Source of the DNA: Spiroplasma sabaudiense Ar-1343 | GTDB lineage: Bacteria; Bacillota_I; Bacilli_A; Mycoplasmatales; Mycoplasmataceae | Reading direction: 5' to 3' | DNA length: 64,000 nt | NCBI RefSeq assembly: GCF_000565215.1 | Contig: NZ_CP006934.1 | Location: forward strand, 620,001 to 684,000 | Shown: positions 24,656 through 34,674 of the stretch, in pieces | Layout: each line of letters begins with the position of its first letter | Numbering within the stretch: position 1 is the stretch's first letter | Program-made: the position numbers and the translations under genes | The notes under the pieces: model-generated | What the model was told of the DNA's origin: nothing | Seen by the model: only the letters and a program-made list of their open reading frames with translations | The model's database searches: none

Positions 24656-25575
24656 TAATAGCCCTCCATCTCAGCTTCAGTTTTTTTAATATTTGGATCA
24701 TCTTCTCATAAGCCCCGTTGACAAGCATACAAATGATTTGCTACATGCTTATAAATTCCAATGACTTTTTTTTCATCATTGACAATAAATACAATCGGTG
24801 AAGATATATGAGATAGTGTGATTTGCTTTCCCTGTCTTACATCTTGCTCAAAATGATACTGCATTAGAACTTGATTGCTTCTTATTAAGGTTTCATACAT
24901 TGGCAACAAGTGCTCTCATTTAATTTCATCCATTTGTTTTGCTTGGGTTAACTTAAAGTTTCCCGAGGCCGTTCTTGTTAATTCCTTGACAGTTGCGATT
25001 GTCCCCAAGTCTTTGGCAAAATCGCAAACAAAACTTCTAATGTAAGTACCTTTGCTAACTTGTAACTTCAATGAAATTGTATGTTCTTTTTTATCATACT
25101 TTATCAACTCACACTCTTTAATTGTTACTTTGCGAGGTTCGATTTTAACTAAATCCTCTTGCTTGTTTCGAGCGTATTCATAAAGCTTTTTGCCTTGAAC
25201 CTTTATTGCTGAATATATAGGTGGGTATTGATCATAAATATAACCATTATATTTATCAACAATATCTTTTAAGGCTTTTTTATCAATTTTAAAGGGTTCT
25301 TCACGCTTAATTTCAGCTCCGGTGATATCTTTTGAATCGGTATCTAAAAATAATTGCAATTTCACAATATATGATTTGTTTTCTGCCAATAAAAAATCAC
25401 TAATTTTAGTTCCTTGATTAACCAAAACAACCATTAGTCCAGAAGCCAAAGGATCAAGAGTTCCTGCATGGCCAATTTTTTTAATATTTAGTTTTTTTTG
25501 AATTTTCTTTATCAAATCATTGGATGTCATGCCTGAAGGCTTATCCACTAAAAAAACTCCAGATTCTTGTAACAT
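24655..25575 (-). CDS. truB: tRNA pseudouridine-55 synthase TruB
   Basis: 306 residues. It makes pseudouridine 55 in the T-loop of tRNAs. The motifs are GVFLVDKPSGMTS, GHAGTLDPLASG with the catalytic Asp, YPPIYSAIKVQGKKLYEYAR, and KGTYIRS. Two TGA-Trp codons in the C-terminal third carry the frame to the TAA at 24655, which overlaps the ribF ATG. The truB-ribF pair is common in Firmicutes. Upstream is GGCGGGGC. Confidence 0.95.
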
Positions 25576-25761
25576 TATGCCCCGCCTTTAAGTTCAACAA
25601 TTTTATTTTACCTTAATTATTAAATTAAAAAACAAATATTTAGCATAAATAACATTGTATTTTTTCAAAAAATGTTAAAATATCATTTAGTGATTAACCT
25701 GCTTTAAGCTTAGGCAAGTTATTTTATAAAATATATATATGAAATTTTAGTAATTTTATGG

Positions 25762-25767
25762 TATAAT
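25762..25767 (+). promoter_or_regulatory. -10 box for the gene at 25794
   Basis: A perfect TATAAT 26 nt upstream of the ATG. The intergenic stretch before it also holds an imperfect hairpin (AACCTGC/GGCAAGTT around 25697-25720) of unknown meaning. Confidence 0.55.
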
Positions 25768-25793
25768 TATTTAAATGAAAGGTAGTGTCTGAT

Positions 25794-26330
25794 ATGATAT
25801 TTAAATCAGAATTATACAATGAAATTGAAGAAGAGTTTGCAAAAGTTAGTGCACGTGAATATTTAAAAGTAGCCAACCCGCTAAGTAATTTGAAAACAAC
25901 ACTTTATTATTTGAAAAAACATCACTTTACTTCAAAAGAAGAATTAGAGAAATTAATTGTTAAAGAAATTTCAGAAACTATCAAAATATTAGAATCAGAT
26001 ATAATTACCAAGGCAATGGCGTTTCAAGAGTTAGCATATAATAGTTACCAACAACTAGTAGATCCTCAAAAATGAATTAATTTTAGCCAAAGAGAAGCAA
26101 CTATTTTAAGTTTTGATGAGTATCCAGAAAAAGAATTAAAACTATTGCGTCATTTACATATATTGTGATTAACTTGAATTTACTGCGATGAAGAGCTGCG
26201 AAAATTAAGAATTAGAAGTAGTAAAGATAACTATATAAATTTAGGAAAAGCTCAACGAGATTATATTGTTAAAAGAAACAACATGTTAAAAGAGCGAATT
26301 GTCCAAAGACAAACTTATGATGAAGATTAA
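25794..26330 (+). CDS. Conserved hypothetical soluble protein
   Basis: 178 residues, predicted mostly helical and charged; no signal peptide or membrane segment. The motif WLTWIYCDEELRKLRIRS (Trp by TGA) is its most distinctive part. An in-frame GTG three codons earlier (25785) lies only 2 nt behind the AAAGG site, so the ATG at 25794 is preferred. It is a lone plus-strand gene with its own promoter and terminator. Not recognised. Confidence 0.7.
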
Positions 26331-26361
26331 AAAAAGCGAAACTGAAGTTTCGCTTTTTTAG
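26331..26361. terminator. Bidirectional terminator between converging genes
   Basis: Strong inverted repeat AAGCGAAACT/AGTTTCGCTT with A/T runs on both flanks; it serves the plus-strand gene and overlaps the stop of the minus-strand gene at 26358. Confidence 0.92.
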
Positions 26362-27722
26362 TTATCAAACCCTACCAGGAATTGTTCTTCTGAAATTTCA
26401 TCCACAGTTTGCATTAAAGTGATAAGTAAATCCTCAAAATTTTCAATTTTATGTAAAGGGTATTTTGCATCAAAGTATGGTTTTACATAGACGATTTTAG
26501 CTTTATAAACTGATAGTCAATCATGGGCAATTTGATTTAAAGCCTCCATCGCCTCTCTTTGCTTTAGTGAGCGGATTTCTTTTAATAAATCATTTGGCAA
26601 TTTTTCATAAAGTTCTCGTGATTTTTTAGTAAGCGCTTTTTGATAACCAACAATGTTTGTCACTCCAGTTCTTATTATGGGGGTTACGACATAACGTTTT
26701 TCAAGATTGCGACTAGCATCAAACGCCACTTTTGAATACCCATTTTCTTCGCTCAAACCTGATTGTAGTTCATATTGTGAATCATAATTATTTAAATCAA
26801 AGATTTTTATTGCTGAAAAAAAATCAACCGGCATTGAAAAAAAGGAATTTGTAAAAACTGAATATCGAGAAATCGAATCAAATAACTCATCTTCTTTAAA
26901 ATTAAAATTGTTAAAGTAATAAGTATTTACCTGAAATAATCGCTCCAGAATATAAGTAAATAGCTCCTTAAAGTTAACATTTTTTCTATATCATTTTTTC
27001 AAGTAAGTTGAGCTCATTATTTTTTTTAGATCAATATTTCTGAATTCTTGAGTTTTTTTATTTCAAGTTGTTTGATCTAAGTATTTTTTAATTTTTTTTG
27101 CCATAAATTCATAAAATCATCTCAAAAACAGCATATCCAAATGGTAATAAAATTCAAAGTCATCCTTTAAAACAAATTTTATAATTTTTTTTAAAGACTT
27201 CAAATTATCATTTGCAATTCTATTAGCAAACTTAAAGGCCTCGCTAACTTCCACAACTAAATCGGCTTGAATTTGATTATTTCTAAAAATAAAATACTTG
27301 TCATTTTTATCTTTGTTTTCATTCTTTATGATTGGTTGCAAATAATAATTTATATTAGTTTTGTCAACTGATATACTAATTTTAATATATTCATTACTTG
27401 TTACTTTAGTAATTTTAAAATTAGTTTGCAAATCTGAAAAAGCTCTATCAATTTCCTTATAAAAATCTAAAAAAGTTTCTTTTTTTAAATTTTTATTACA
27501 ATATCGAATTAGGGCGACATCTAAATTAATTTCTTGATCATAGTCAGTTACAGAACCAAAGTTAAACTCTCCCAGTTTTTTAAAGTGGATTCCGTGTTTT
27601 GAAAAAGTTGCCTTTAATTTTTCAGTGCTTAATTTTATTTGTTTTTTCACACCTGATTCAATAGTTATGTGTTTTTGAACAGCTAAGTTAAACTGTTTTC
27701 ATTCCGGAATCTTCTTAATCAA
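26358..27722 (-). CDS. Nucleotidyltransferase-like protein, unknown function
   Basis: 454 residues in a continuous TGA-Trp frame. Residues 10-70 look like the start of a Pol-beta-type nucleotidyltransferase fold: two helices, then FGSVT (Gly56-Ser57) and, nine residues on, INLDVAL (Asn66, Asp68), where active enzymes have D-x-D. A third acidic position could be Asp154 in QADLVVEV. The remaining 300 residues are helical and carry no membrane segment. The start is TTG at 27720-27722 with an AGGGG site; the GTG at 27650 would cut off the first helix. It follows a distantly similar gene 12 nt upstream. Activity is uncertain because one catalytic Asp is Asn. Confidence 0.6.
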
Positions 27723-27734
27723 AATTACTTACCC

Positions 27735-28889
27735 CTATTCTATTTCAAATTTATAAAAAATTGTAAACAACATAAATGTTCCTATATCCTTATTATCTGG
27801 ATAAATATATTTTTTTGATAATTTTAAATTTGACTCTTCATTAATTTTTTGTCAATTTCTTATCAAAATATTTTTGTTTAAGCCTTTGCTAGTTAAATAC
27901 GGATTGATATCATAGAGATGAAAAAAAGCAAAGTCTTTTTCAATCGAAGAATTTTCATAGCTTTTAATTACTTCTTGAGCGTAATTTGTGAAATCACTTA
28001 TGAAACGTTTGAAGTTCGTATATGTACTATTAAAAACAAAACTTAGGCGATTAATTTTAAAGGCTTGGTAAACTTGATTGAAGGTTTTTGAATTTTTAAA
28101 AAGAAAATCATTTTTTCTAAATAAATTATCTGTAAAAATTTCATTTCTTAAAAATTTTTTGTATACAAGACTAATTCATTTTTTCATGTTATCGTCCTTG
28201 TGTAAATCGGTTTGAATTTTACTTATAATTGCAATCTTCAAAATCCTTATTTCTTCGGAACTAATTTTTCTTCCCTTATATTGATAAAAAGATAAAAATA
28301 AAAAATCCAACTTTTTAAATAAAAGTTTATTTAAAATTTGATACTCTTTTGTTAATTTTAAATCAAAACTAATTTTATAAGTTCCTCTTTTTTTAATAAT
28401 TTGATAAATCTTATTATTATCGAAACCAACAACTATTTCCATTTGAACTCTGGTGTTTTCAACTTTTCAAACCAACTCAATTATTTCCTTTTTATCTGAA
28501 TTTAAGTAGCCCTTGGTCTTAATTTCAATATCATCTTCAAACTGGGCGGTAGAAATTTTTTTGATAATTTGCTGTTGAAGTAAGTTAATCTCGTCAACTT
28601 TTTCAGTAATTGGTTCATTAATTTGATTTTCATAAAATTGAAATTTCTTGAAACTGGTTCTCTTTAAACCTATTGCTTCAATTTTTATAATCTCATGAAA
28701 ATTAAAAATTAAATTGTTTTTATAGTCCCCGATTATTTTTAGGTTTACAATTGATGCTAACTCCTGTGTCAATTTATAAATTTGACGATTTATTTTTTGA
28801 AAAATTTGGTTCGGGACTTTGTATTTATTTTTATAAGCATTAATCGTTTTTAAATCCGCAATTATTTCTTCATAATTATTTATTTCCAA
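27735..28889 (-). CDS. Hypothetical protein, distant relative of the neighbouring NTase-like protein
   Basis: 384 residues, TGA-Trp frame. Start TTG at 28887-28889, with GGGGTCAAATT upstream; it begins 14 nt after the rsmE stop. It shares weak but ordered similarity with the downstream protein: LKIIGDYKNN against FKKLGEFNFG, FAFFHLYDINPYL against FFSAIKIFDLNNY, and LSKKYIYPD against LEKRYVVTP. The Gly-Ser and Asp motif is lost here, so if the fold is the same it is a non-catalytic partner. No known domain was recognised. Confidence 0.6.
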
Positions 28890-28903
28890 AATTTGACCCC
28901 ATT

Positions 28904-29623
28904 CTATAAGTCATATTCATAAATGATACTACTCAAAAATAAAAGTGGTGCTGTCTCAGCTCTAAAAATATTTTTACCAAGCGATACAACTTCATAGCCA
29001 TTTTCTTCAAACCATTTTATTTCATTTGCTTCTAAACCGCCCTCTGGACCTATTACCAACGCAACTTCTTTAAGTTCTGGGACTAAAAATTGTTTAAAAT
29101 TGTTATTTTTTTCATTTTCATAAGCAACAAGTTTTGTTTTACAAGTTATCATTTCATTTAAGGCATTAAGGTTTTTTATGATCGGAGTAATTTCAGGAAT
29201 CCTGATTTGATGAGATTGTTCTGAGGCATCTTCGCAAATTTTTTTTCAGCGTGCAATTTTTGCTGTAATTTTTTTTTCATCAATTTTCACGACGTTGCGT
29301 TTAAATTCTATTGGAATTATTCTAGTGGCTCCTAATTCTGTTGCTTTTTGTAAAACAAAATCTCACTTTTGTTCTCTAATTAATCCTAAAATCAATGTCA
29401 CGTTGCACTTTTTTGAAAAATCGACTTTTTTTGAAGAAATTGTTTTTGTTAAAATTTCATCGTTGCTAATTTCTAAAATTTCAACTAAAAATTCTGTATT
29501 TTTGTAGATTAGCACAATTTGCTCTTTAGGTTTTAATTTAACAACATTTTTTATATGATGAATATTTTCAGGAGAAAAAATAAAATTTTCATTATTTTTT
29601 TCTTCAATAAAATACCTGTGCAT
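28904..29623 (-). CDS. rsmE: 16S rRNA m3U1498 methyltransferase RsmE
   Basis: 239 residues. SPOUT-type methyltransferase with an N-terminal PUA-like domain (HHIKNVVKLKPKE), then LILGLIREQKW, QKATELGATRI, and the SAM knot VIGPEGGLEANEI with LGKNIFRAETA. Length and motif order are normal. A strong promoter lies just upstream, and two unknown genes follow at spacing that suggests cotranscription. Confidence 0.95.
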
Positions 29624-29644
29624 AAAATCAACTCTTAACTATAC

Positions 29645-29674
29645 ATATTATTATAAACGAAATAAAATTGTCAA
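29645..29674 (-). promoter_or_regulatory. rsmE promoter
   Basis: Perfect TTGACA (29669-29674) and TAATAT (29645-29650) on the minus strand with an 18-nt spacer, 22 nt before the rsmE start codon. Confidence 0.75.
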
Positions 29675-29744
29675 AAAATAGTTTTTAAAATTTTATTTAA
29701 TTTCAAGCCAAGCTAAGATTTATTTTTCAATATTACTAGAAAAA

Positions 29745-29773
29745 ATAAAAAACACAAAAAATGTGTTTTTAAA
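29745..29773 (-). terminator. Terminator of the rimP-rbfA operon
   Basis: Inverted repeat AAAACACA/TGTGTTTT followed by TTTTTT on the minus strand, 13 nt downstream of the rbfA stop. Confidence 0.85.
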
Positions 29774-29785
29774 TTTAAAAAGCAA

Positions 29786-30136
29786 TTAATTTTTTTTAAT
29801 ATTTTTCAAAATTTCTTCAATTTTATTGGCGTTATTTAAAGATTCATCATAAATAAACTCAAGTTCAGGTACAAATTTAACTTCAATTTTGCCAGCCAAT
29901 TGGTGGCGAATTTCTTTTGCATTCATTTGCACCTCTTTTATTACCTCATCTTTTGAAATTGAATCCATTAAATGTGAATAAAAAACCTTTGCATGACTTA
30001 AATCATTTGTCAAACGCACTTCTTTTACAGAAAGCGAACGAATAACTTCGTTATCATGAAACTCCTTTTGAAAAATTAGGCTTAATTCTCGCAAAATGCT
30101 TGAATTAAGGCGTTCTACTTTAATATCGTGACCCAT
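29786..30136 (-). CDS. rbfA: Ribosome-binding factor A
   Basis: 116 residues. KH-like fold protein needed for 30S maturation and 16S 5'-end processing. Typical features are RLNSSILRELSLIFQ, VRLTNDLSHAKVFYS, and the C-terminal VPELEFIYDESL. It starts 1 nt after the infB stop, in the classical infB-rbfA order. Confidence 0.95.
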   Translation of the reverse strand: MGHDIKVERLNSSILRELSLIFQKEFHDNEVIRSLSVKEVRLTNDLSHAKVFYSHLMDSISKDEVIKEVQMNAKEIRHQLAGKIEVKFVPELEFIYDESLNNANKIEEILKNIKKN

Positions 30137-30137
30137 A

Positions 30138-32030
30138 TTATTTCACCTCTTCTACTTTATATACTTCTATAATATCATTTTCTTTAATATCATTAAAGTT
30201 TTTAACAGTTAAACCGCAATCTTGATCTTTTTTGGCTTCTTTGATTTCCTCTTTAACATGTTTTAGCGAAGAAAGTTCTCCTGTGAAAATTATAATCCCA
30301 TCTCTTAAAATTCTTAGTTTCGAACCTCGCGGAATTACTCCGTCAATAACATGACATCCTGCAATAGTTCCAACTTGTGAGTGTCTAAATATTTGACGAA
30401 CTTCAGCTTGACCAAGAACTTTTTCTTCAAAAATTGGATCTAGCATTCCTTTGGCAGCTTCTTCTAGTTCCTCAATTAGTTTATAAATAATTGTATGTAA
30501 ACGAATTTCAACCCCGTCTTCATCAGCTTTTTGACGCACCGGAGCAGTTGGACGAACATTGAATCCATAAACAATTGCACTACTTGCTAATGCAAGTGTG
30601 ATATCTGAATTGGAAATAGCCCCTACAGAAGCTCTAATGATATCAAGACGAACTCCAGAAATTTCAATTTTTTGCAATGAATTTCTAACGGCTTCTACTG
30701 AACCTTGAGTATCAGCTTTTAAAATAACATTGACAGTTTTTAAATTTCCTTGATCGATTTGATTTTTTATTGAATCTAAGGTAAACGATTGATGCTTGTT
30801 ACGACTTTCTTCAATTTGACGTTGTAACTGCGCTTCTGCAATATCGCGAGCCATTTTTTCTTCGCTGACAATCATAAATTTATCCCCTGCTCTGGGCACT
30901 TCATTTAGACCTACTAAAACAACTGGTTGAGATGGAAGAGCTGATTTAATTTTGGCTCCATGCTCATTTTCCATGTCTTTTGTTAGCCCATAAGTGGCCC
31001 CAGCAACAATTAAATCACGCATATTCAAGGTTCCTTGTTGCACTAAAACAGTTGCTGTTGGACCTCTTGACTTACTTAAATGAGCTTCAATAACAGTTCC
31101 AGTGGCAAACTTGTCTGGATTAGCTTTTAATTCTTTTAACTCTGAAACAAGTAAAATAGTTTCTAATAGATTTTCTAGTCCCTGACGTTGTTTTGCTGAA
31201 CCTTCAATAAACGGAACATCCCCACCAAATTCTTCAGCAACGATATTAAAACGCATTAATTCGGTTTTAACTCGGTTTGAATCTGCGCCGGGTTTATCAA
31301 TTTTATTGACAAAAACAATGATTGGGACATTAGCAGCTTTTGCATGGTCAATTGCTTCCTCTGTTTGAGGCATTACCCCATCATCTGCTGCCACAACCAA
31401 AATAACTATATCAGTTACATCAGCTCCACGAGCTCGCATTTCAGTAAAAGCTTCATGGCCTGGAGTATCAATAAATGTGATTTTTTGATTTTTATCAGTT
31501 TTAACTTGATAAGCCCCAATATGTTGGGTAATCCCTCCAAATTCACCATCAGTTACATTAATATTTGTATTACGGATTGAATCCAGCAATGTTGTTTTAC
31601 CGTGATCAACGTGCCCCATGATTGTAACTACTGGGGGGCGTTCTTTTAAATCACTTGGTTTATCTTTAACCAGCAGAGTCTCAAAAATATTTTCTTTAGT
31701 AACTTCAACTTCTTTTTTAAAGTCAAATCCAAACTCTAAAGCCAATTCACCAATTTGCTCCTCAGATAAAGAGGTATTTGGTGTAACCATTGCCCCCGAT
31801 TTAAAGAAATACTTAACGATTTCAGCAACGTTTTTATTTATTTTCTTACCAAACTCAGCAATTGTAATTGGTCCAGTAAAAATAAAAACTCCATCAATTA
31901 AACCGGTCGCTTTTGTTTCACGTAGTTGATTTTTTAAGGTATTAGAGTGTGCCTTTAACTTATTTTTATCTGAATTTTGTTTTGGATTACTATTTTTGTT
32001 ATTTTTATTTTGATTTACTTTTTTACCCAT
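30138..32030 (-). CDS. infB: Translation initiation factor IF-2
   Basis: 630 residues. GTPase that places initiator tRNA on the 30S subunit. The N-terminal Lys/Asn-rich segment is short (about 40 residues), followed by the IF2N domain. Then come the G domain with [17 protein letters not shown] and NKIDKPG, and C-terminal domains ending in [13 protein letters not shown]. The frame contains no TGA-Trp. A shortened N terminus is usual for mollicutes. Confidence 0.97.
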   Translation of the reverse strand: MGKKVNQNKNNKNSNPKQNSDKNKLKAHSNTLKNQLRETKATGLIDGVFIFTGPITIAEFGKKINKNVAEIVKYFFKSGAMVTPNTSLSEEQIGELALEFGFDFKKEVEVTKENIFETLLVKDKPSDLKERPPVVTIMGHVDHGKTTLLDSIRNTNINVTDGEFGGITQHIGAYQVKTDKNQKITFIDTPGHEAFTEMRARGADVTDIVILVVAADDGVMPQTEEAIDHAKAANVPIIVFVNKIDKPGADSNRVKTELMRFNIVAEEFGGDVPFIEGSAKQRQGLENLLETILLVSELKELKANPDKFATGTVIEAHLSKSRGPTATVLVQQGTLNMRDLIVAGATYGLTKDMENEHGAKIKSALPSQPVVLVGLNEVPRAGDKFMIVSEEKMARDIAEAQLQRQIEESRNKHQSFTLDSIKNQIDQGNLKTVNVILKADTQGSVEAVRNSLQKIEISGVRLDIIRASVGAISNSDITLALASSAIVYGFNVRPTAPVRQKADEDGVEIRLHTIIYKLIEELEEAAKGMLDPIFEEKVLGQAEVRQIFRHSQVGTIAGCHVIDGVIPRGSKLRILRDGIIIFTGELSSLKHVKEEIKEAKKDQDCGLTVKNFNDIKENDIIEVYKVEEVK

Positions 32031-32049
32031 AATTATTTATTCCTTTCTG

Positions 32050-32364
32050 TTATTCTTCTATAATATTTTTCACCCACTTAGCATTTTTAAAATCTTTAAT
32101 CCCGATCGCCTTGACATTATCCTTGCCGATTGCATGAGACAATTCTTGACTTGTCATTAAATCGTGATATACATTTACTTTATAAAAATTGCATTTGTCA
32201 GTTAGTTTCTTTTTTTGGCTTTCTCCCATATCTGAACTTATTAAAACTAATTTAATTTTTCCAGCTTTGACAAGTTCAAATAAAGTATTTCCACTGATTA
32301 GACTTCGACTTGCTTGAACAAGCCCTAACGTTTGCAATAATTTTGAATTATTTTCTTTATTCAT
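32050..32364 (-). CDS. ylxQ: YlxQ, L7Ae-family ribosomal-protein-like RNA-binding protein
   Basis: 104 residues. L7Ae/L30e fold with GLVQASRSLISG and KAGKIKLVLISSDMGES. The start ATG at 32362-32364 overlaps the ylxR stop (TAATG). YlxQ binds kink-turn-like RNA in Firmicutes. It stands in the conserved nusA-ylxR-ylxQ-infB order. Confidence 0.88.
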   Translation of the reverse strand: MNKENNSKLLQTLGLVQASRSLISGNTLFELVKAGKIKLVLISSDMGESQKKKLTDKCNFYKVNVYHDLMTSQELSHAIGKDNVKAIGIKDFKNAKWVKNIIEE

Positions 32365-32639
32365 TAATCCCAATTTTCTTCAATTTCTTTTTTTAAAATA
32401 TTATAAAATTCTTTGTCTAATTTAATTTTTAAAACCTTTTCAATAATGTTTGTCTTCATGACTTTTTCAAGAGATTTCAAATTTGGGGCGATATAAATAC
32501 CACGACCGTTGGCCTTTTTGCTTTGATCTATAAAAACTTCATTATTTTTATTTTTAACGATTCTTATTAACTCTTGTTTTGGCAGCATTTGATTGCTAGC
32601 AACGTCCTTGCGAGTTACAATGTGTTTTGATTTCTCCAA
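32364..32639 (-). CDS. rnpM: YlxR (RnpM), RNase P modulator
   Basis: 91 residues with the DUF448 signature: VTRKDVASNQMLPKQELIRIVK, then the RNA-binding NGRGIYI loop. B. subtilis YlxR binds RNase P RNA. It overlaps ylxQ and follows nusA by 12 nt. Confidence 0.9.
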   Translation of the reverse strand: MEKSKHIVTRKDVASNQMLPKQELIRIVKNKNNEVFIDQSKKANGRGIYIAPNLKSLEKVMKTNIIEKVLKIKLDKEFYNILKKEIEENWD

Positions 32640-32651
32640 AATTTTAGTCCT

Positions 32652-34046
32652 CTACTTTTGGTCATAGTATTGATCGTATTCTTCAAGTTCTTCGTCAAGT
32701 TCTTCGTCTAAGACTTCACCAAAATTTTCTTCTTTAACTAAATTATCAAACGCTTCTAAATTAGCTTGAATATCATCTAAACTCGCGACCTCTTCAACAA
32801 TTTCTTCTTCAGGCTCTTCTCAATCATACTCTTTTGTTTCAACAAATTTATTGGTTCCTTGATTTTCAGCAAAAGATTTACGCTTAAAGATATTATTAAT
32901 AAATTCAGGATCATTCATTTCAACTTCGTTAATGTTACCGTTTCAAAGAATTTCGATTCCTTTTTCTAAAGCGCTCTCATAAGAATAAATATTAATTTTC
33001 ATTTTTACTAAGTTTGCCACTAGCCTTGCAGCCATTCCTGATTTTCCAATTGCCAAAGAAAGCTGATTGTTTGGTACCACAACATCACATTCACGATGTG
33101 CATCTTCTAAGTTACCTTCTTCGTCAAAAAACTCTTCTTCGTCAACCATTATGCTAACAACTCTTACAGGGGCTAAAGCATTCATAATAAACTTATCTGA
33201 ATTTTCATCTCATTTTACAATATCAATTTTTTCACCATTTAATTCTTTTGTTACAGCTTTAATACGAGATCCCCCGGCCCCAACACAAGCACCAATTGGA
33301 TCAACATTTTCATCATTAGAATAAACGGCTACTTTAGCTCTTTTCCCCGGTTCACGAGAAACTGATTTAACTTCAATGATTCCTTCGCTAATTTCAGGAA
33401 CTTCCATTTCCATTAGTTTTGTTAAAAAATCTGGATGAACTCGTGAAGTTGAAACTTGAGAATGCTTATTATCTTTTGAAACATCTTCGATATAAAAAGT
33501 TACACGATCTCCAATACTAATTTTTTCTTGGTTTATTGTTTTTCGATTTCAAAGCGAAACAACTGTTCCCTCAACATCAATTAAATATGAGTTTTCGGTG
33601 ATATCAACAACTCTTCCTGTTTGAATTTCGTGCAATTTTGGTAAAAAGAAGTCATAAACTTTATTTTTTTCACCTTCGCGAATCTTTTGTTTAATAATTT
33701 GTCCAACTTGGAATATTGCTAAACGAGAATAGTCATCTGAAAATTTTACTTGTTCATTGACAATGTCTCCGATTGTTACTTTTTCTGAATACTTTTCTTT
33801 AGCTTGTGAAAGACTAATTTCTAACCATTCATCTTCTACTTTTTGGACAACTGTTAAGCGTTTTGAAACACTTATCATTCCTGTTACTTCATCAACATTA
33901 ACATCAATTATAGCTTCAGGATCAAAAAACTTTTCATAAGCTTTTTGAAATCCTTCTCGAATTCCCTCGAAAATAATTTCATCTGGGATTTGTTTTTCTT
34001 GCGCTATTGATTGAATTGCTGTTAGCAATTCGGCTCCGTTTACCAT
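32652..34046 (-). CDS. nusA: Transcription termination/antitermination factor NusA
   Basis: 464 residues joined over three TGA-Trp codons. The order is N-terminal polymerase-binding domain, S1 domain (TGRVVDITENSYLIDVEG), and KH domains with GACVGAGGSRIKA and NNQLSLAIGKSGMAARL. After the KH2 domain comes a strongly acidic tail of about 95 residues (Glu/Asp runs such as EELDEELEE), longer than in many Firmicutes. AAAAGGAG precedes the start. It modulates pausing and termination, including possibly the leader hairpin of its own operon. Confidence 0.95.
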
Positions 34047-34064
34047 AAAATTGTTTTTCTCCTT

Positions 34065-34559
34065 TTAAAATTTTACTGCTAATCTAACAAATTTAATATC
34101 TTCTCATTTGAGTCAAACATTTTTTTTCTTTCCTTTTAAAAAGAAGAAGATTTTAAATTCATCTTTGATTTTGTCATATTCAAGTAAATCTGCATTAAAC
34201 TCATCAACAAATTCAACTTTAAAATTAATTTGAAAAAATAAGTAGTTACCAACGTTTTCAATTAATTCAGCTTTTGAATGGATTGTTCTTTCAATTCCTG
34301 CAGATGCAACTTCAAGCACATAAGCATCAGACAAGTCCGCTACTCTGTCAAGTGCTGCTGAAATTTTTTCGTTTGCAGCAACCAAATTATCAAAATCAAC
34401 TGTTAAATTCGATTTATCAAAATTTACTACCAAAACTTGCAAAACCGAGGTTTCAAAATCTAGAACATTATTTAATTCGTATAATTCCAAGTTTGATTCT
34501 TTCAAAATCGGCTCAATTATTGATAATAACTGCGGTTTTAATTCGTTAAAATTATTCAT
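34065..34559 (-). CDS. rimP: Ribosome maturation factor RimP
   Basis: 164 residues. Needed for 30S assembly. The family pattern is LELYELNNV, VDFDNLVAANEKISAALD, and LEVASAGIERTI (the diagnostic E-V-x-S-P/A-G segment). TGA at 34113 and nearby are Trp, moving the end to 34065. The start is MNNFNEL with AAAGGAACC upstream. It is the first gene of the nusA-infB operon. Confidence 0.93.
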
Positions 34560-34582
34560 TTGGTTCCTTTCTTTCAATAACA

Positions 34583-34606
34583 AAGGAAGGCTTTCGCCTT
34601 CCTTTC
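34583..34606 (-). promoter_or_regulatory. Leader hairpin of the rimP-nusA-infB operon
   Basis: A very stable hairpin AAAGGAAGGC-GAAA-GCCTTCCTTT lies only 24 nt upstream of the rimP ATG and downstream of a strong promoter. It is therefore inside the 5' UTR. It could also be the polC terminator, since TTTGTTATT follows. A dual role as attenuator or mRNA-stability element is inference. Confidence 0.7.
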
Positions 34607-34628
34607 AATTTACTGATCTGACAATTAA

Positions 34629-34657
34629 ATTATATTGGTTTTGCTAAAAAAAATCAA
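34629..34657 (-). promoter_or_regulatory. Promoter of the rimP-nusA-infB operon
   Basis: TTGATT (34652-34657) and a perfect TATAAT (34629-34634) on the minus strand with a 17-nt spacer. It lies 18 nt below the polC stop. Confidence 0.85.
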
Positions 34658-34674
34658 GGATTTAAAATAAAATT

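Noticed and set aside
25690-25722. Imperfect inverted repeat considered as riboswitch or terminator
   Set aside because: The stem has a mismatch, no T run and no known riboswitch motif; left only as a note.
31344-31929. Plus-strand ORFs antisense to infB
   Set aside because: Shadow frames of a strongly conserved gene.
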